Notes under the pieces: model-generated
Seen by the model: the letters and a program-made list of their open reading frames with translations, nothing else
Databases searched by the model: none
What the model was told of the DNA's origin: nothing
Assembly (NCBI RefSeq): GCF_002217945.1
Contig: NZ_BCMG01000009.1
Location: 83,458 to 147,457 of the forward strand
Direction: 5' to 3'
DNA: 64,000 bases
Source: Secundilactobacillus silagei JCM 19001
GTDB lineage: Bacteria; Bacillota; Bacilli; Lactobacillales; Lactobacillaceae
Position numbers and translations under genes: made by a program
In this document: in pieces, positions 45,543 through 56,900 of the stretch
Layout of the letters: each line of letters starts with the position of its first letter
Position numbering within the stretch: position 1 is the first letter of the stretch

Positions 45543-46247
45543 ATGAATGGGACACACTTATCCAACCGGCTACAGACCGTAGCTGATTTCGTAAAACCCG
45601 GTGCTCGTTTGGCCGATATTGGGTCAGACCACGCGTACCTGCCAGTGCATTTAGCTAAACAGGGAGTCATTAAAACGGCCATTGCTGGTGAAGTCGTGAA
45701 GGGGCCTTACCACAACGCCGTATCAGAAATTGACGGTGAGCAGTTAACCGACGTGATCACCGCCCGTTTAGCTGATGGACTAGCGGCAATTCAGCCAGAT
45801 GATCAGATCGACACGATCGTGATTGCCGGCATGGGCGGTACGCTGATCACTAACATTTTAGAGAGCGGCAAGGCACACTTGACTCACCATGAACGGTTGA
45901 TTTTACAGCCCAACGTGGGTGAAGATCACGTGCGGCGCTGGCTGCAGGACAACCATTATCAAATCGTGGCGGAACGCATTTTAGCCGAAGACGGTCACAT
46001 TTATGAAATTATCGTGGCGGATCCAGCAGAACACGCTGTTAAGTATTCTGTGGCAGAGCTTAAATTTGGCCCGTTCCTGCTGCAAGAAAAGAATCCCGTG
46101 TTAACAACTAAATGGCGCAGTGAACAAGCGCGTCTGCAGCAAGTTATCCAAACGATGAAACAAGCCAAGAACGCGCCCGAAGCGAAGATTCAGGAGTTTG
46201 AACGGGAGTGTCAGCAAATTCAGGAGGTCATTTTAGATGAAGATTAG
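45543..46247 (+). CDS. trmK: tRNA (adenine(22)-N1)-methyltransferase
   Basis: 234 residues from the ATG at 45543. The AAAAGGGG of the upstream in-frame ATG (45522) serves as its SD, so the shorter form is preferred. SAM-binding motif I is ADIGSDHAYLP, the IAGMGGTLI motif follows, and there is a C-terminal helical pair (about 185-234). TrmK makes m1A22 in tRNA-Ser and tRNA-Tyr. In Firmicutes it commonly follows rpoD; here adhesins separate them by 17 kb. Its end overlaps the next gene by 11 bp. Confidence 0.94.
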   Translation: MNGTHLSNRLQTVADFVKPGARLADIGSDHAYLPVHLAKQGVIKTAIAGEVVKGPYHNAVSEIDGEQLTDVITARLADGLAAIQPDDQIDTIVIAGMGGTLITNILESGKAHLTHHERLILQPNVGEDHVRRWLQDNHYQIVAERILAEDGHIYEIIVADPAEHAVKYSVAELKFGPFLLQEKNPVLTTKWRSEQARLQQVIQTMKQAKNAPEAKIQEFERECQQIQEVILDED

Positions 46248-47349
46248 AACATTGATCGAACGTTTTGAACAGTTTGCACCCAAGTCGATTGCCGAACCCA
46301 AGGATCCGGTGGGACTGCAGCTGGGTTCATTAGACGCTGATTTTCACAAGGTGCTGGTGACACTGGATGTCAGACCAGAAGTGGTGGCTGAAGCGGTCAA
46401 AATTGGCGCCGACTTTATTTTTGCCCACCATCCTATGATGTTTCACCCGGCGAAGAACCTCGATTTAAGCGATCCGCAAAACCAGATGTACGCCACGTTA
46501 CTGCAGCATCACATCACAGTGTATGCCGCGCACACGAATTTAGACAGTGCCAACGGCGGAATGAACGACTGGCTGGCGGATGCACTTGGTCTGACGGATA
46601 CCATTGGCATGGTCGATGGCGTGCGTGAGACCAATTACTTGCTGACGGTTCATGTGCAGTCGGTCTACGCGGATGCGATTCGCTTGGCCATGGTGGGTGC
46701 CGGGGCTGGTGATATGGCCCGCTATTCCGGTGCCAGCTTTGAATGGAGCGGCACCACCTGGTTCACACCGATGCAGGGGGCTGACCCAGATCTGGGTCCA
46801 GTTGGCGAACGTAACAGTACCGAGGAATTGGCGCTTCAAGCGCGGGTGCCAGCATCTAAACTGCAGGCCGTAACGCAGGCAGTGAATGCCGTCTATCCTG
46901 GCGGCCATCCCGCTTTGGAGCTGACTAAGCTATCCGATGAAGGGACGCAATATGCCATGGGCCGCATCGGCAATCTATCGAAACCAATGACGGTGCGGGA
47001 ATTTGCCGAACACTGTAAGCAGGTCTTTCACGTTGCTGGTCTGCGGGTAGTGGCTGCTGACATGGATCAGTCGATTCAGCGCATTGCTGTTCTCGGTGGC
47101 GATGGCGGTAAATTCTTCAAAATTGCCCAGCAAAAGGGTGCCGATGCTTACGTGACTGGTGATGTGTACTACCATACCGGTCATGACATGATTGCTGCGC
47201 ATTTCCCAGTGATCGATCCTGGCCACCACATTGAAAGTATCTGCAAGCCGCACCTTACCGAATTATTTGAGCAGTGGCGGGATCAGAATAAGTGGCAGTT
47301 TGAGATCGTGCCATCAGCGTTAAACACGGACCCGTTCACGTTTATTTGA
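46237..47349 (+). CDS. Nif3-like dinuclear metal-centre hexameric protein (YqfO type)
   Basis: 370 residues, the long form in which a PII/CutA-like insert (about 135-240) interrupts the Nif3 fold. Metal ligands are in FAHHPMMF and the C-terminal YHTGHDMIAAH region. The family is widespread and called GTP cyclohydrolase I type 2 by some databases, but the true reaction is not established. It overlaps trmK and has AGGAGG inside the trmK end, so the two are coupled, as in other Bacilli. Confidence 0.93.
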   Translation: MKIRTLIERFEQFAPKSIAEPKDPVGLQLGSLDADFHKVLVTLDVRPEVVAEAVKIGADFIFAHHPMMFHPAKNLDLSDPQNQMYATLLQHHITVYAAHTNLDSANGGMNDWLADALGLTDTIGMVDGVRETNYLLTVHVQSVYADAIRLAMVGAGAGDMARYSGASFEWSGTTWFTPMQGADPDLGPVGERNSTEELALQARVPASKLQAVTQAVNAVYPGGHPALELTKLSDEGTQYAMGRIGNLSKPMTVREFAEHCKQVFHVAGLRVVAADMDQSIQRIAVLGGDGGKFFKIAQQKGADAYVTGDVYYHTGHDMIAAHFPVIDPGHHIESICKPHLTELFEQWRDQNKWQFEIVPSALNTDPFTFI

Positions 47350-47363
47350 AAGGATGATCACTG

Positions 47364-48605
47364 ATGCAATACCAAAATCTGATTCCCCGTTTTTTAAAAT
47401 ACGTTAAGGTTGAGACCCGTTCAGATGAAGCAAGTAACACGGTGCCAACTACGCAAACGCAAGTTGACTTTCTAAAAACTTTAGCTAACGAAATGACGGA
47501 AATTGGACTAGCTGATATCCACGTTTCCAAGCCCAGCGGCTACGTCTATGCCACGTTACCCGCTAATACGGATAAATCAGTTCCCACGATTGGGTTTATT
47601 GCCCATGTGGATACCGCGGACTTCAACGCCCACCATGTCAATCCGCAGATCGTTGAAAATTACGACGGTCATTCGGTGATCAAGCTGGATTCGGCTGGTA
47701 AGTACCAGCTGGATCCTAAAGTCTTTCCCAGTTTACGGAAATACCAGGGTCAAACGTTGATCACCACCGATGGGTCAACCTTACTGGGATCCGATGATAA
47801 ATCCGGTGTGGCGGAGATCATCACAGCGATGCAATATTTGCTTGAACACCCAGAAATCAAACACGGCACGGTTAAAATCGGTCTGGGCCCGGACGAAGAA
47901 ATTGGCACTGGCGCTGATCATTTTGACGTGGCGGACTTTGGTGCTGACTTTGCGTACACCGTGGATGGCGGACCTTTAGGACAGCTGGAATACGAGACCT
48001 TTAACGCCGCGGATGGCCGGGTCCACATTACGGGAACCAACGTGCATCCGGGTGATGCGAAGGACACCATGGTCAACGCTAATCAGCTGGCAATTGATTT
48101 TCACGATGCGCTGCCCGAACATGACCGCCCCGAAAAGACGGCTGGTCGAGAAGGCTTCTTCCACCTGTACAAAATAAGTGGGGATGTCGATACGGCTGAT
48201 CTGGGCTACATCATCCGCGACCATGACCGGGAGCGGTTTGAAACGCGCAAGCAACTCTTTCAGGGCATCGCTGATCGGTTAAACGACCAGTACGGTACCG
48301 GCACGGTTCAGGTGACGCTTAAGGACCAGTATTACAATATGCGTGAAATCCTCGAAAAGGACATGAGCGTGGTGGAACTGGCAAAACAGGCCATGATGGA
48401 ACTGGGCATTAAACCAGATATTGCACCGATTCGCGGTGGAACGGATGGGTCTAAGCTCTCCTTTTTAGGCTTACCAACACCGAATATATTTGCTGGCGGT
48501 GAAAACATGCACGGCCGCTTTGAATACGTGTCGGAGCAGACCATGGCGCAAGCAACGGACGTGATTTTGAAGATCATTGCCCTGAATTTAAAAAATAATC
48601 AGTGA
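47364..48605 (+). CDS. pepT: peptidase T (tripeptide aminopeptidase)
   Basis: 413 residues, full length M20B enzyme. Zinc ligands lie in IAHVDTAD and [10 protein letters not shown], the catalytic Glu pair in GPDEEIGTG, and a late His in the ENMHGRFE region. It releases N-terminal residues from tripeptides in the cytoplasm, part of the peptide nutrition typical of lactic acid bacteria. The ATG follows AAAGGATGATCACTG. It is the last gene of the trmK unit. Confidence 0.96.
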   Translation: MQYQNLIPRFLKYVKVETRSDEASNTVPTTQTQVDFLKTLANEMTEIGLADIHVSKPSGYVYATLPANTDKSVPTIGFIAHVDTADFNAHHVNPQIVENYDGHSVIKLDSAGKYQLDPKVFPSLRKYQGQTLITTDGSTLLGSDDKSGVAEIITAMQYLLEHPEIKHGTVKIGLGPDEEIGTGADHFDVADFGADFAYTVDGGPLGQLEYETFNAADGRVHITGTNVHPGDAKDTMVNANQLAIDFHDALPEHDRPEKTAGREGFFHLYKISGDVDTADLGYIIRDHDRERFETRKQLFQGIADRLNDQYGTGTVQVTLKDQYYNMREILEKDMSVVELAKQAMMELGIKPDIAPIRGGTDGSKLSFLGLPTPNIFAGGENMHGRFEYVSEQTMAQATDVILKIIALNLKNNQ

Positions 48606-48627
48606 GCCGCGGGTTAAATGAATTCGC

Positions 48628-48670
48628 AAAAAGAGCTTTAGCGAATGACTAGTTTGCTAAAACTCTTTTT
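48628..48670 (+). terminator. terminator after pepT
   Basis: AAAAAGAGCTTTAGC pairs with GCTAAAACTCTTTTT with a short bulge; T-run at the end. Confidence 0.85.
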
Positions 48671-48706
48671 AAACTCACAATAAATGATGGTAACGGAGGA
48701 AAACGG

Positions 48707-50827
48707 ATGACAGAATATGCCATTTTATGTGAAAAAGCCAGTGCTGCCAAGAACTTTGCCAGTGCGTTAGGCGGAACCAGCGGTGAATTTGAGGGGCATT
48801 CCTACAAAATCGTCCACTCTCACGGGCATCTAATGGAGTTTGTGGATCCTAAAGAACAGGTACCAGAAGATAAGGCAGCGCAGTACCGGTCATGGAAGCT
48901 GGAGCATTTGCCTTGGCAGGTGGCTGATTTTAGTTGGGAAAAGCAGCCCATTATGGCGAAGAATCCCCGGACTGGTCGGAAAAAATCAACTAAATCAGAT
49001 CTGGTGGAGATCAAAAAGAACGTTAAAGACTGCGATGCATTGGTTATTGCGACCGATGTGGACCCTTCCGGTGAAGGTGAGTTACTGGCCTGGGAGATCA
49101 TTAACGCCATCAAGTGGCGTAAACCGGTCAAACGGCTGTATTTTGCCGATGAGGAGGCGCGGTCGATTCAAGCGGGTTTTCGGGAGATTAAGCCGATCAG
49201 CAGCCAGCAGTCAGACGGTGATTATCTGAAATCGGATGCCCGCAGCAAGTGGGATTTCCTGTCCATGCAGCTGACTCGAATCGCCACCACGGTGACCAAA
49301 CAGGCGGGCTATCCAGTGAAGGTCGTGCGGGAAGGCCGGTTGAAATCGTTGATGGTGCGCCACGTGCACGAACAGGCGACACTGGTTAAAAACTACAAGC
49401 GCAAAGCCTTCTATGAAGTTAAATTTCAGGATAACGCCGAGCACGTTTTTGCCCGGAAGTTTAAGGATGACGAGGCGGCGGCTAAGTGGCGCCACGCGGT
49501 CAAGGCGGACGCTGCCACGGAAATGGCGCAGTATCATGACAGCGCCATTACTAACGTGAAAACGGTTCGCCGGCATTCGGCACCACCGAAACTGCTTGAT
49601 CTGTCTAATTTAGCGTCAATTCTGGCGCCAAAAGGGTACAACGCTAAAGAAGTTTTAAGCACTTATCAAAAAATGTATGAAGCTAAGATCGTCAGCTATC
49701 CCCGGACGGATGACAGCAAGATCTCCATGGCGCAGTTTTATCAGCTGCTGCCGTTAGTGCCGACGATTGCTAGGGTGGTCAACGTTGATCAAAGCTTATT
49801 GACGCACCGCAAACCGCGATTTACTCACGTGACGACTGGTAGTGTGGATCACGGGGCCAACCGTCCCGGTGAAAGAGTGCCGCAAACCCTAGCCAGTTTG
49901 TCGAAATACGGCAAGTCGGGGCCGGCAATTTATTCGGTGGTGGCGAAGAACTATCTAGCTATGCTGGGGGAAGATTATCAGTTTGACCACGTCACCGCTG
50001 AGCTAGCCGATTATCCCAGCTTTAAGACCGCTTTTAACGTTCCCGTGGCCCTGAATTACAAGCTGATTTTTGATAGTTCCCGCCAGATCAGTGATGTGGA
50101 TGAAGCTCAGGGTGAAGCCCAGGGAAAACTGGGTCAAACCGCGGCCCCGTTTATCTTTGAAGGCGCCAATAAGAAGCCGGTGAGACCCACCATGAAGTGG
50201 CTGATGAATTACCTGCAGCACTATAATATTGGTACTGGGGCGACCCGGGTCTCAACACTGTCACAGATCACCGCTGGGACGACGGCGCTGATGAAGGAAC
50301 GCCGAGGCGCACTGTCACTAACGGATACGGGGACCATTTCCGCGATTTTGACCGAGGGGACCATTATCAGCAGTACTAACGCGACCAAACGGCTGATGAC
50401 GCTCATGGATCAGGTGGGGTCATTTAAATTGCACCCCGATGAATTGCTGACTACGGCGACACAGACGGTAACGCACGATTTACCGATCATGGTGAAAAAT
50501 GCTGATAAGCTGAAAGCCAGTCTGGGGGAACCAGAAAAGTTGGTCAAACACTATCCCAAGAAGGCGAAAACCGGTGGTCAGACCAGCACCGGTAAAGAAG
50601 TGAGCTTTAACCAGGTCTGGGGCGGCCACCGGTTTACCACCCAGGAAGTGGCCGACCTATTGGCTGGCAAGGAAGTTCAGTTTCAGATCAAGACCAAGCG
50701 GGGTAAACCCATGGCCGTGCACGGTAAATTAGCGCAGCAAACTTACCGGGGCCACAAATTTTGGGGCTTTAAACCGGCTGATGACGTGTTTCAAAGGCGG
50801 ACCAAAAGTCGCCGAAAAGCCCGTTAA
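48707..50827 (+). CDS. topB: type IA DNA topoisomerase (topoisomerase III)
   Basis: 706 residues. The TOPRIM domain starts AILCEKASAAKNFA with DVDPSGEGELLAWEI; the active tyrosine is in SYPRTDD (about Tyr331); ATDVDPSGEG supplies the Mg acids. The C-terminus has a small Thr/Lys-rich domain (about 620-700, GHRFTTQEVADLLAG and KFWGFKP) rather than Cys4 zinc fingers. It is probably involved in decatenating or resolving replication intermediates. A strong GGAGG SD is present. No conjugation genes surround it, so it looks chromosomal. Confidence 0.93.
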   Translation: MTEYAILCEKASAAKNFASALGGTSGEFEGHSYKIVHSHGHLMEFVDPKEQVPEDKAAQYRSWKLEHLPWQVADFSWEKQPIMAKNPRTGRKKSTKSDLVEIKKNVKDCDALVIATDVDPSGEGELLAWEIINAIKWRKPVKRLYFADEEARSIQAGFREIKPISSQQSDGDYLKSDARSKWDFLSMQLTRIATTVTKQAGYPVKVVREGRLKSLMVRHVHEQATLVKNYKRKAFYEVKFQDNAEHVFARKFKDDEAAAKWRHAVKADAATEMAQYHDSAITNVKTVRRHSAPPKLLDLSNLASILAPKGYNAKEVLSTYQKMYEAKIVSYPRTDDSKISMAQFYQLLPLVPTIARVVNVDQSLLTHRKPRFTHVTTGSVDHGANRPGERVPQTLASLSKYGKSGPAIYSVVAKNYLAMLGEDYQFDHVTAELADYPSFKTAFNVPVALNYKLIFDSSRQISDVDEAQGEAQGKLGQTAAPFIFEGANKKPVRPTMKWLMNYLQHYNIGTGATRVSTLSQITAGTTALMKERRGALSLTDTGTISAILTEGTIISSTNATKRLMTLMDQVGSFKLHPDELLTTATQTVTHDLPIMVKNADKLKASLGEPEKLVKHYPKKAKTGGQTSTGKEVSFNQVWGGHRFTTQEVADLLAGKEVQFQIKTKRGKPMAVHGKLAQQTYRGHKFWGFKPADDVFQRRTKSRRKAR

Positions 50828-50835
50828 AATAGTTT

Positions 50836-50852
50836 GGTCAAATAAGGTCAAA
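50836..50852. promoter_or_regulatory. CtsR operator at clpB
   Basis: Direct heptads GGTCAAA (50836-50842) and GGTCAAA (50846-50852) separated by three bases match the CtsR operator exactly. It stands next to the -35 box, so CtsR should repress clpB until heat stress. Confidence 0.9.
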
Positions 50853-50855
50853 TGG

Positions 50856-50884
50856 TTGGTAATACGGATGGCCTATGCTAAAAT
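50856..50884 (+). promoter_or_regulatory. clpB promoter
   Basis: TTGGTA (50856-50861), 17 bp, TAAAAT (50879-50884) with an extended TGC before the -10 box. Confidence 0.75.
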
Positions 50885-50936
50885 AAACCAAGAAATTAAT
50901 TACTCAGGATAACCAGTAAAGGATGATGATCGTTTA

Positions 50937-53564
50937 ATGAATCCAGACATCTTAACGCAATCAGTGACGGATGCGATTGCGGAGGCACAGCAAATTGCCG
51001 TTAACCGTAAACAGCAGTCGATCGGTGTCTCACACCTATTTAAATTCTTAATTCAACCAGGTCAACTGGACCGGCAGATCTTTAGCGAACTGGGCCTTGA
51101 TATCACGAAGTTAAATGCCGAATTAGACAGTGAAATCGATAAGATCAGCGAAGTTGACGGGAACGTGACTTACGGGCAAAACCTATCACCAGACCTATAC
51201 CGGTTGCTACAAAAGGGCGATGAAGTCCGCAAAGATCTCGGCGATGAATACATTGCCAGCGACACGTTGGTGATTGCTGTCGTTCAGATGAGCGGCAGCC
51301 GACTAGGCGACTATCTAACGGAACAGGGATTGACCCTGCAGCAAGTTAAAAATAAGGTTACTGAAATTCGTGGGGGTGAAAAAATCACGTCAAAAAATCA
51401 AGAAGAGGGTTTTCAAGCCTTAGAAAAATACGGGACTGACTTAGTCAAAGCCATGCGTAGCGGCAAACGCGACCCGATTATTGGCCGGGATGACGAGATC
51501 ATGACGATCACCCGGATCCTGTCGCGAAAGACCAAAAATAACCCGGTCCTGATTGGGGAACCCGGGGTCGGTAAAACGGCGATCGTCGAAGGTCTGGCGC
51601 AACGAATCGCCCGTGGTGATGTGCCGGAAAATTTGAAGAACAAGTCGATTTTCTCACTGGACATGGGTTCTCTGATTGCCGGGGCGAAATACCGTGGTGA
51701 ATTTGAGGAACGGCTGAAGTCCGTCTTAAAAGAAGTGAAGAAGTCCAACGGGGACATCATCATGTTCATTGATGAAATCCATAACATTGTTGGTGCCGGT
51801 AAGACGGAAGGCAGTATGGATGCTGGTAACCTGTTAAAGCCAATGTTAGCCCGTGGCGAACTGCATTTGATCGGGGCCACGACCACTGATGAGTACCGCA
51901 AGTACATGGAAAAGGACCGGGCACTTGAGCGCCGGTTCCAGAAAGTTCCTGTGGCAGAACCGTCAGTTGAAGATACGGTTACCATTTTGCGGGGACTGCG
52001 GGAACGCTACGAAGTGCACCATGGCGTTCGGATTCACGATAATGCGCTAGTGGCGGCGGCTAAGCTGTCGGATCGCTACATCACGGACCGTTATTTGCCG
52101 GATAAGGCGTTAGACCTCGTCGATGAGGCCTCTGCTTCGATTCGGGTAGAAATGAATTCAGCCCCCACTGAATTGGACCAAGCGCGGCGACAAATGATGC
52201 GGCTGCAAGTGGAAGAAGCGGCCTTAAAGCAGGAAACCGATGAAGCGTCACAAAACCGGCTGAAGGAAGTTCAAAAGAACTTGGCGGATGTGAAGGAAAC
52301 CGTTGGCAGTTTGAACGCCCGCTGGGAAGACGAAAAGCAGTCCTTGGACGCCTTAAGTAAGAAAAAGCGGGAATTAGATAAAGCCAACCACGATTTGAAC
52401 GAAGCCGAATCCCAGTATGATTTGGATAAGGCCGCGGTCTTACAGCACGGGACCATTCCCCAACTGAAAAAAGAGTTGGTCGCGATGGAGCAAAAGGACC
52501 ATTCGGACGACTGGCTGGTCGAAGAATCGGTCACCGAAAAAGAAATTGCGGCGGTAGTCGCGAAGATGACCGGAATTCCCGTTAACCGTCTGGTAGCCAC
52601 TGAGCGGGAAAAACTGCTGCATTTAGCAGATAATCTGCACAAACGGGTGATTGGCCAAGACGAAGCAGTCCAGGCCGTGTCAGACGCCGTTTTACGGTCA
52701 CGGGCCGGTCTGCAGGATCCAAGCAAACCGTTGGGATCCTTCCTATTCCTAGGGCCAACCGGTGTCGGGAAAACCGAACTGGCAAAGGCCTTGGCAGAAT
52801 CCTTGTTTGATTCAGAAAGCGAAATGATCCGGATCGATATGTCGGAATACATGGAAAAAGAATCCGTTTCGCGGTTAGTGGGAGCGGCTCCCGGCTACGT
52901 GGGCTATGAAGAAGGCGGTCAGCTGACAGAAGCGGTTCGCCGGCACCCATATTCCATCGTGTTGTTTGATGAAATTGAAAAGGCCCATCCTGACGTCTTT
53001 AACCTGTTACTGCAAGTCTTAGACGACGGTCGTTTAACGGATAGTCAGGGGCGGACGGTCAACTTTAAGAACACGTTGTTGATCATGACCTCTAATCTGG
53101 GCTCGGATATTTTGCTGGAAGGCACGGATGCGCAAGGCAAGATTTCAGACGATGCTAAAAAACAGGTTGCCAGCCTGCTGCAGCGGTCGTTTAAGCCAGA
53201 ATTTTTGAACCGGATCGATGACACGATCATGTTTAAGCCGTTAACGATGAGTGACGTTGAGCAGATCGTGGGCAAACTGATTCAGCGTCTGTCTGCTCGA
53301 CTGGCAGAACAGCAGATCACGCTGACGATTACTTCAGCAGCAGCGCAGTGGTTAGCCAAGCGCGGCTATCTGCCAGCCTATGGGGCAAGACCGCTAGAAC
53401 GTACCATTACCAACGTGGTGGAGACCCCGTTAGCCAAACTGATCATTGGCGGTAAAGTCAGTGCTAATAGTACGGTTGAGCTGGCTTTAAATGATGCCGG
53501 TGACGATCTGGTATTTAACACGAGTGCGACTCCAACCGATGAAGTTGCCAGTGAAAAAGCCTAA
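50937..53564 (+). CDS. clpB: ATP-dependent chaperone ClpB
   Basis: 875 residues, full length. An N domain (1-150) precedes AAA1 with Walker A GEPGVGKT (about 205), the coiled M domain (about 410-530, [13 protein letters not shown]), and AAA2 with GPTGVGKT (about 606) and the [20 protein letters not shown] block. There is no ClpP-binding IGF loop, as expected for ClpB. With DnaK it dissolves aggregates after heat. The SD AAAGG is about 14 nt from the ATG, longer than usual. CtsR control is indicated by the operator. Confidence 0.97.
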   Translation: MNPDILTQSVTDAIAEAQQIAVNRKQQSIGVSHLFKFLIQPGQLDRQIFSELGLDITKLNAELDSEIDKISEVDGNVTYGQNLSPDLYRLLQKGDEVRKDLGDEYIASDTLVIAVVQMSGSRLGDYLTEQGLTLQQVKNKVTEIRGGEKITSKNQEEGFQALEKYGTDLVKAMRSGKRDPIIGRDDEIMTITRILSRKTKNNPVLIGEPGVGKTAIVEGLAQRIARGDVPENLKNKSIFSLDMGSLIAGAKYRGEFEERLKSVLKEVKKSNGDIIMFIDEIHNIVGAGKTEGSMDAGNLLKPMLARGELHLIGATTTDEYRKYMEKDRALERRFQKVPVAEPSVEDTVTILRGLRERYEVHHGVRIHDNALVAAAKLSDRYITDRYLPDKALDLVDEASASIRVEMNSAPTELDQARRQMMRLQVEEAALKQETDEASQNRLKEVQKNLADVKETVGSLNARWEDEKQSLDALSKKKRELDKANHDLNEAESQYDLDKAAVLQHGTIPQLKKELVAMEQKDHSDDWLVEESVTEKEIAAVVAKMTGIPVNRLVATEREKLLHLADNLHKRVIGQDEAVQAVSDAVLRSRAGLQDPSKPLGSFLFLGPTGVGKTELAKALAESLFDSESEMIRIDMSEYMEKESVSRLVGAAPGYVGYEEGGQLTEAVRRHPYSIVLFDEIEKAHPDVFNLLLQVLDDGRLTDSQGRTVNFKNTLLIMTSNLGSDILLEGTDAQGKISDDAKKQVASLLQRSFKPEFLNRIDDTIMFKPLTMSDVEQIVGKLIQRLSARLAEQQITLTITSAAAQWLAKRGYLPAYGARPLERTITNVVETPLAKLIIGGKVSANSTVELALNDAGDDLVFNTSATPTDEVASEKA

Positions 53565-53572
53565 TGGAAAAT

Positions 53573-53613
53573 AAAAAAGCGGCAGTCCTTTAATTAAGGA
53601 CCACCGCTTTTTT
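53573..53613. terminator. bidirectional terminator between clpB and the DUF2929-like gene
   Basis: AAAAAAGCGG-AGTCCTTAA and TTAAGGAC-CCGCTTTTTT pair around a palindromic centre; both strands end in T-runs. Confidence 0.9.
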
Positions 53614-53620
53614 ATAACCG

Positions 53621-53818
53621 CTAATTTTTGGCTTTTGTATCCGAATTTGAAACTAATTTAATTCCGTTGGTAAAGATCAAAGCAGCAATGGTTGCTACGA
53701 TGCCAATTTGCATTGGGACGTAGTGCATCAGCTCCAGTTGGCTACCGATGTAACCAATGACTTCACCAAAGATAATTGCCCAAAAGATGACAACCAAGTT
53801 TGCTTCTAATATTTTCAT
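53621..53818 (-). CDS. small membrane protein, DUF2929-like
   Basis: 65 residues from the ATG at 53818, which follows GAGGTGTCTACA; a GTG three codons upstream lies in that SD. Two hydrophobic helices (about 7-27 and 36-55) are linked by a short turn (GSQLELMHYVP); the tail is polar and charged. The pattern fits the DUF2929 family of small Firmicute membrane proteins, function unknown. It lies between clpB and dnaE on the opposite strand. Confidence 0.75.
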   Translation of the reverse strand: MKILEANLVVIFWAIIFGEVIGYIGSQLELMHYVPMQIGIVATIAALIFTNGIKLVSNSDTKAKN

Positions 53819-53939
53819 TGTAGACACCTCGCTATCATTTGAAATTTTAGCATATTGTCGGCCAAATTGAAAGCCTTCAATTGCGAGTCTCTGTTATAAT
53901 AAAGAGCAGAATCTCAACGAGAAAGGAAGCCGAGAAGAC

Positions 53940-56900
53940 ATGGTATTTGTCCCCTTACAAGTCATCAGCAGTTACAGCCTGCTGCAGAGTACCAATCAAC
54001 TGGATGAACTGGTTAAAACGGCGGCTGAACGCGGTTATCAGGCATTGGCGCTGACCGACCGTAACGTGATGTACGGGACGGTGGCGTTTTACCAGACCTG
54101 TTTAAAGTACAAGGTTCAGCCAATCATTGGCTTAACGGCTGACTTGGCCGGTCTATTTGCGACGGAACAGACTTTTCCCATGGTTCTGCTGGCGAAGAAC
54201 CAAGCTGGTTATCAGCATTTAATGGCGATTTCGTCGTTTCTGCAAACCCGCTCGGACCAGGAACCGGTGACGGTGGCGCAAGTCCAGCAGTGGCTGCACG
54301 ATTTGATGGTGATTTTACCTAGCGAAAGCGAACTGCAGTATTGGTTAGACCAGGGACAGCAGGATAATGTGCACCAGTTATTGACCCGGTTAGGCCAAGT
54401 TGTGGATGAAAACAGCCTGTTGATTGGCATTGCACCCACCCAGTCACAAACGGTGCGTCAGCTGCTGACCAAGTTGGCGGCGGATGCGCGCGTGAAGGTC
54501 GTGGCGTTGCCCGAAGTCCGTTATTTAGACGCTAGTGACCGGTTTGCGGTGAGCGTGTTAAACGCAATCAAGGACGGTACGACCATCAGCAATTTGGCAG
54601 CAGCTCAGCAGCAGACCGGCCAGTACTGGCTGCGGCCAGCCGCTGAATATAGCAGTTTGTATGAGGATCTCGGTCTGAAAGCAGCGGCGGAGCTAACGGC
54701 AACGGTGGCTGACGCCTGTCAGCTCCAGTTGAAGTTTCAGCATCCGCAATTGCCTCAATTTCAGACACCGGATCAGCAATCCGCTAAGACCTATTTATTG
54801 ACTCAGTGCCAGACGGGGCTGACCAACCGGCTGCAGGAAAATCACGTGACGGATGCAGCTCCTTATCACCAGCGGCTAGATCATGAATTAGACGTCATTG
54901 ACCGAATGGGGTTTAATGATTATTTTCTGATTGTCTGGGATGTCATGCAGTTTACCAAACGGGCCGGGATCACCACTGGTCCTGGTCGGGGGTCGGCTGC
55001 CGGGTCACTGGTGGCCTACGTGCTGGGTATTACGGATGTGGATCCATTGGAATATAATCTGCTATTCGAACGTTTCTTGAACGAAGAACGGGCGCAGATG
55101 CCAGATATTGATTTGGATATTCCGGATAACCGCCGCGAAGAAGTACTGGAATACGTTCACCAAAAGTACGGCCATGAACGGGTCGGACAGATCATTACCT
55201 TTGGCACCTTAGCCACTAAACAAGCGATTCGGGATGTCGGCCGGGTGTTTGGCTTGCGGCCGTACGAATTAAGCGAATGGAGTAAAACAATTCCCAGCGT
55301 GCTGCATATTTCCCTGAAGGAAGCCTATGAACAGTCACAGCCACTGCGCAATCTGGTGGCGGACTCTGCCACTAACAAATTATTATTTGAAACGGCGTCT
55401 AAACTAGAAGGGCTGCCACGGCACTATTCGACCCACGCGGCCGGCATCGTGTTAAGTGACAAACCATTAACGGACATCGTGCCGGTTCAAAACGGGTCGG
55501 AAACGATGCTGATGACCCAGTACACTAAGGACTACGTTGAACAGGTCGGCCTACTGAAAATGGATTTTCTGGGATTACGGAACCTGAGTTTATTGGCTGC
55601 TGCCTTGAAGTACGTTAAAGTTCAAACGGGGCACGATCTAAATATCAGCCAGATCAATTTGAATGATCAAGCAACCTTAGAACTATTTCAAAAAGGTGAT
55701 ACCAATGGCGTGTTCCAGTTTGAATCCAGTGGGATCAAGAACGTTTTAAGACGGCTGCACCCCGATTCCTTTGAACTCGTGGCAGCTGTTAACGCCCTAT
55801 ACCGGCCAGGGCCAATGGAAAATATTGACCACTTTATTAAACGCCGGTTCAATCAAGAACCCGTAACGTATCCGGATGAGTCTTTAAAGACCATTTTGGC
55901 ACCCACGTACGGCATCATCGTGTATCAAGAACAGGTCATGCAAGTCGCATCAGCGATGGCCGGCTTTACGCTGGGCCAAGCCGATTTACTGCGGCGGGCC
56001 ATGAGTAAAAAGAAAAAGGCCACCATGGAAGCCATGCGCAAGCGGTTTATTGATGGTGCGGTTGCCCAGGGGCATGAAACGTCAGTCGCCCAAGCTACTT
56101 TTGACTATATCGACCGGTTTGCTAACTACGGGTTTAACCGCTCACACGCCGTGGCTTACAGTAAGATGGCGTTTGAATTAGCCTATCTAAAAGCCCATTA
56201 TCCGGCGGCCTTCTTTACCGCGTTGCTGAACTCCGTGCTAAATAATAGCACTAAAACCAAACTGTACTTGATGGAAGCCAAACGGCATCAGGTGGTTGTT
56301 TTGCCGCCCAATATTAATTACAGCAGCAGCTATTTTAGATTGGAAAAGGGCCAGATCAGGTTTGGCCTGGCTTCCATCAAGGGGATGCGACGGGATCTGC
56401 TGCAAAGCATCATGGACGAGCGGCAGACCAATGGCCGTTTTAAGTCGCTACACGAATTTTTGGTGCGGCTGGATCCTAAATGGCTGAAAGCCGATTTGAT
56501 CGAAGGGCTGATCTATTCCGGCGCCTTTGACGATTTTGGCTACAACCGAGCGGAACTGATTGCTAGTCTGCCGGAATTTCTCAGCAGTGTGGAACTGAGC
56601 GGCAATAGTGTGGATCTATTTGAAGCACTGGCGCCTAAGATCAAGCACCAGCCGGATTTCCCGTTAACTGAGCGGCTGGAAAAGGAAAATGAGTACCTGG
56701 GCGCTTATCTGTCAGGCCACCCCGTTGAGCAATTTGCTGAATTAGCGCAGCAACGCGGAGCAGTCACGATTGGTGATGTCAGCGCGGATCAGCACGTGAC
56801 CCTAGTGGTCTACGTTACTCGGATTCGCACGATTCGCACCAAGCGCGGGGATCAAATGGCGTTTCTGACGGCCAGTGATCTGACGGGTGAGATCAGTATT

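Noticed and set aside
48707..50827. topB as evidence of an integrated plasmid or conjugative element
   Set aside because: No relaxase, type IV secretion or replication genes are next to it; both flanks are core genes.
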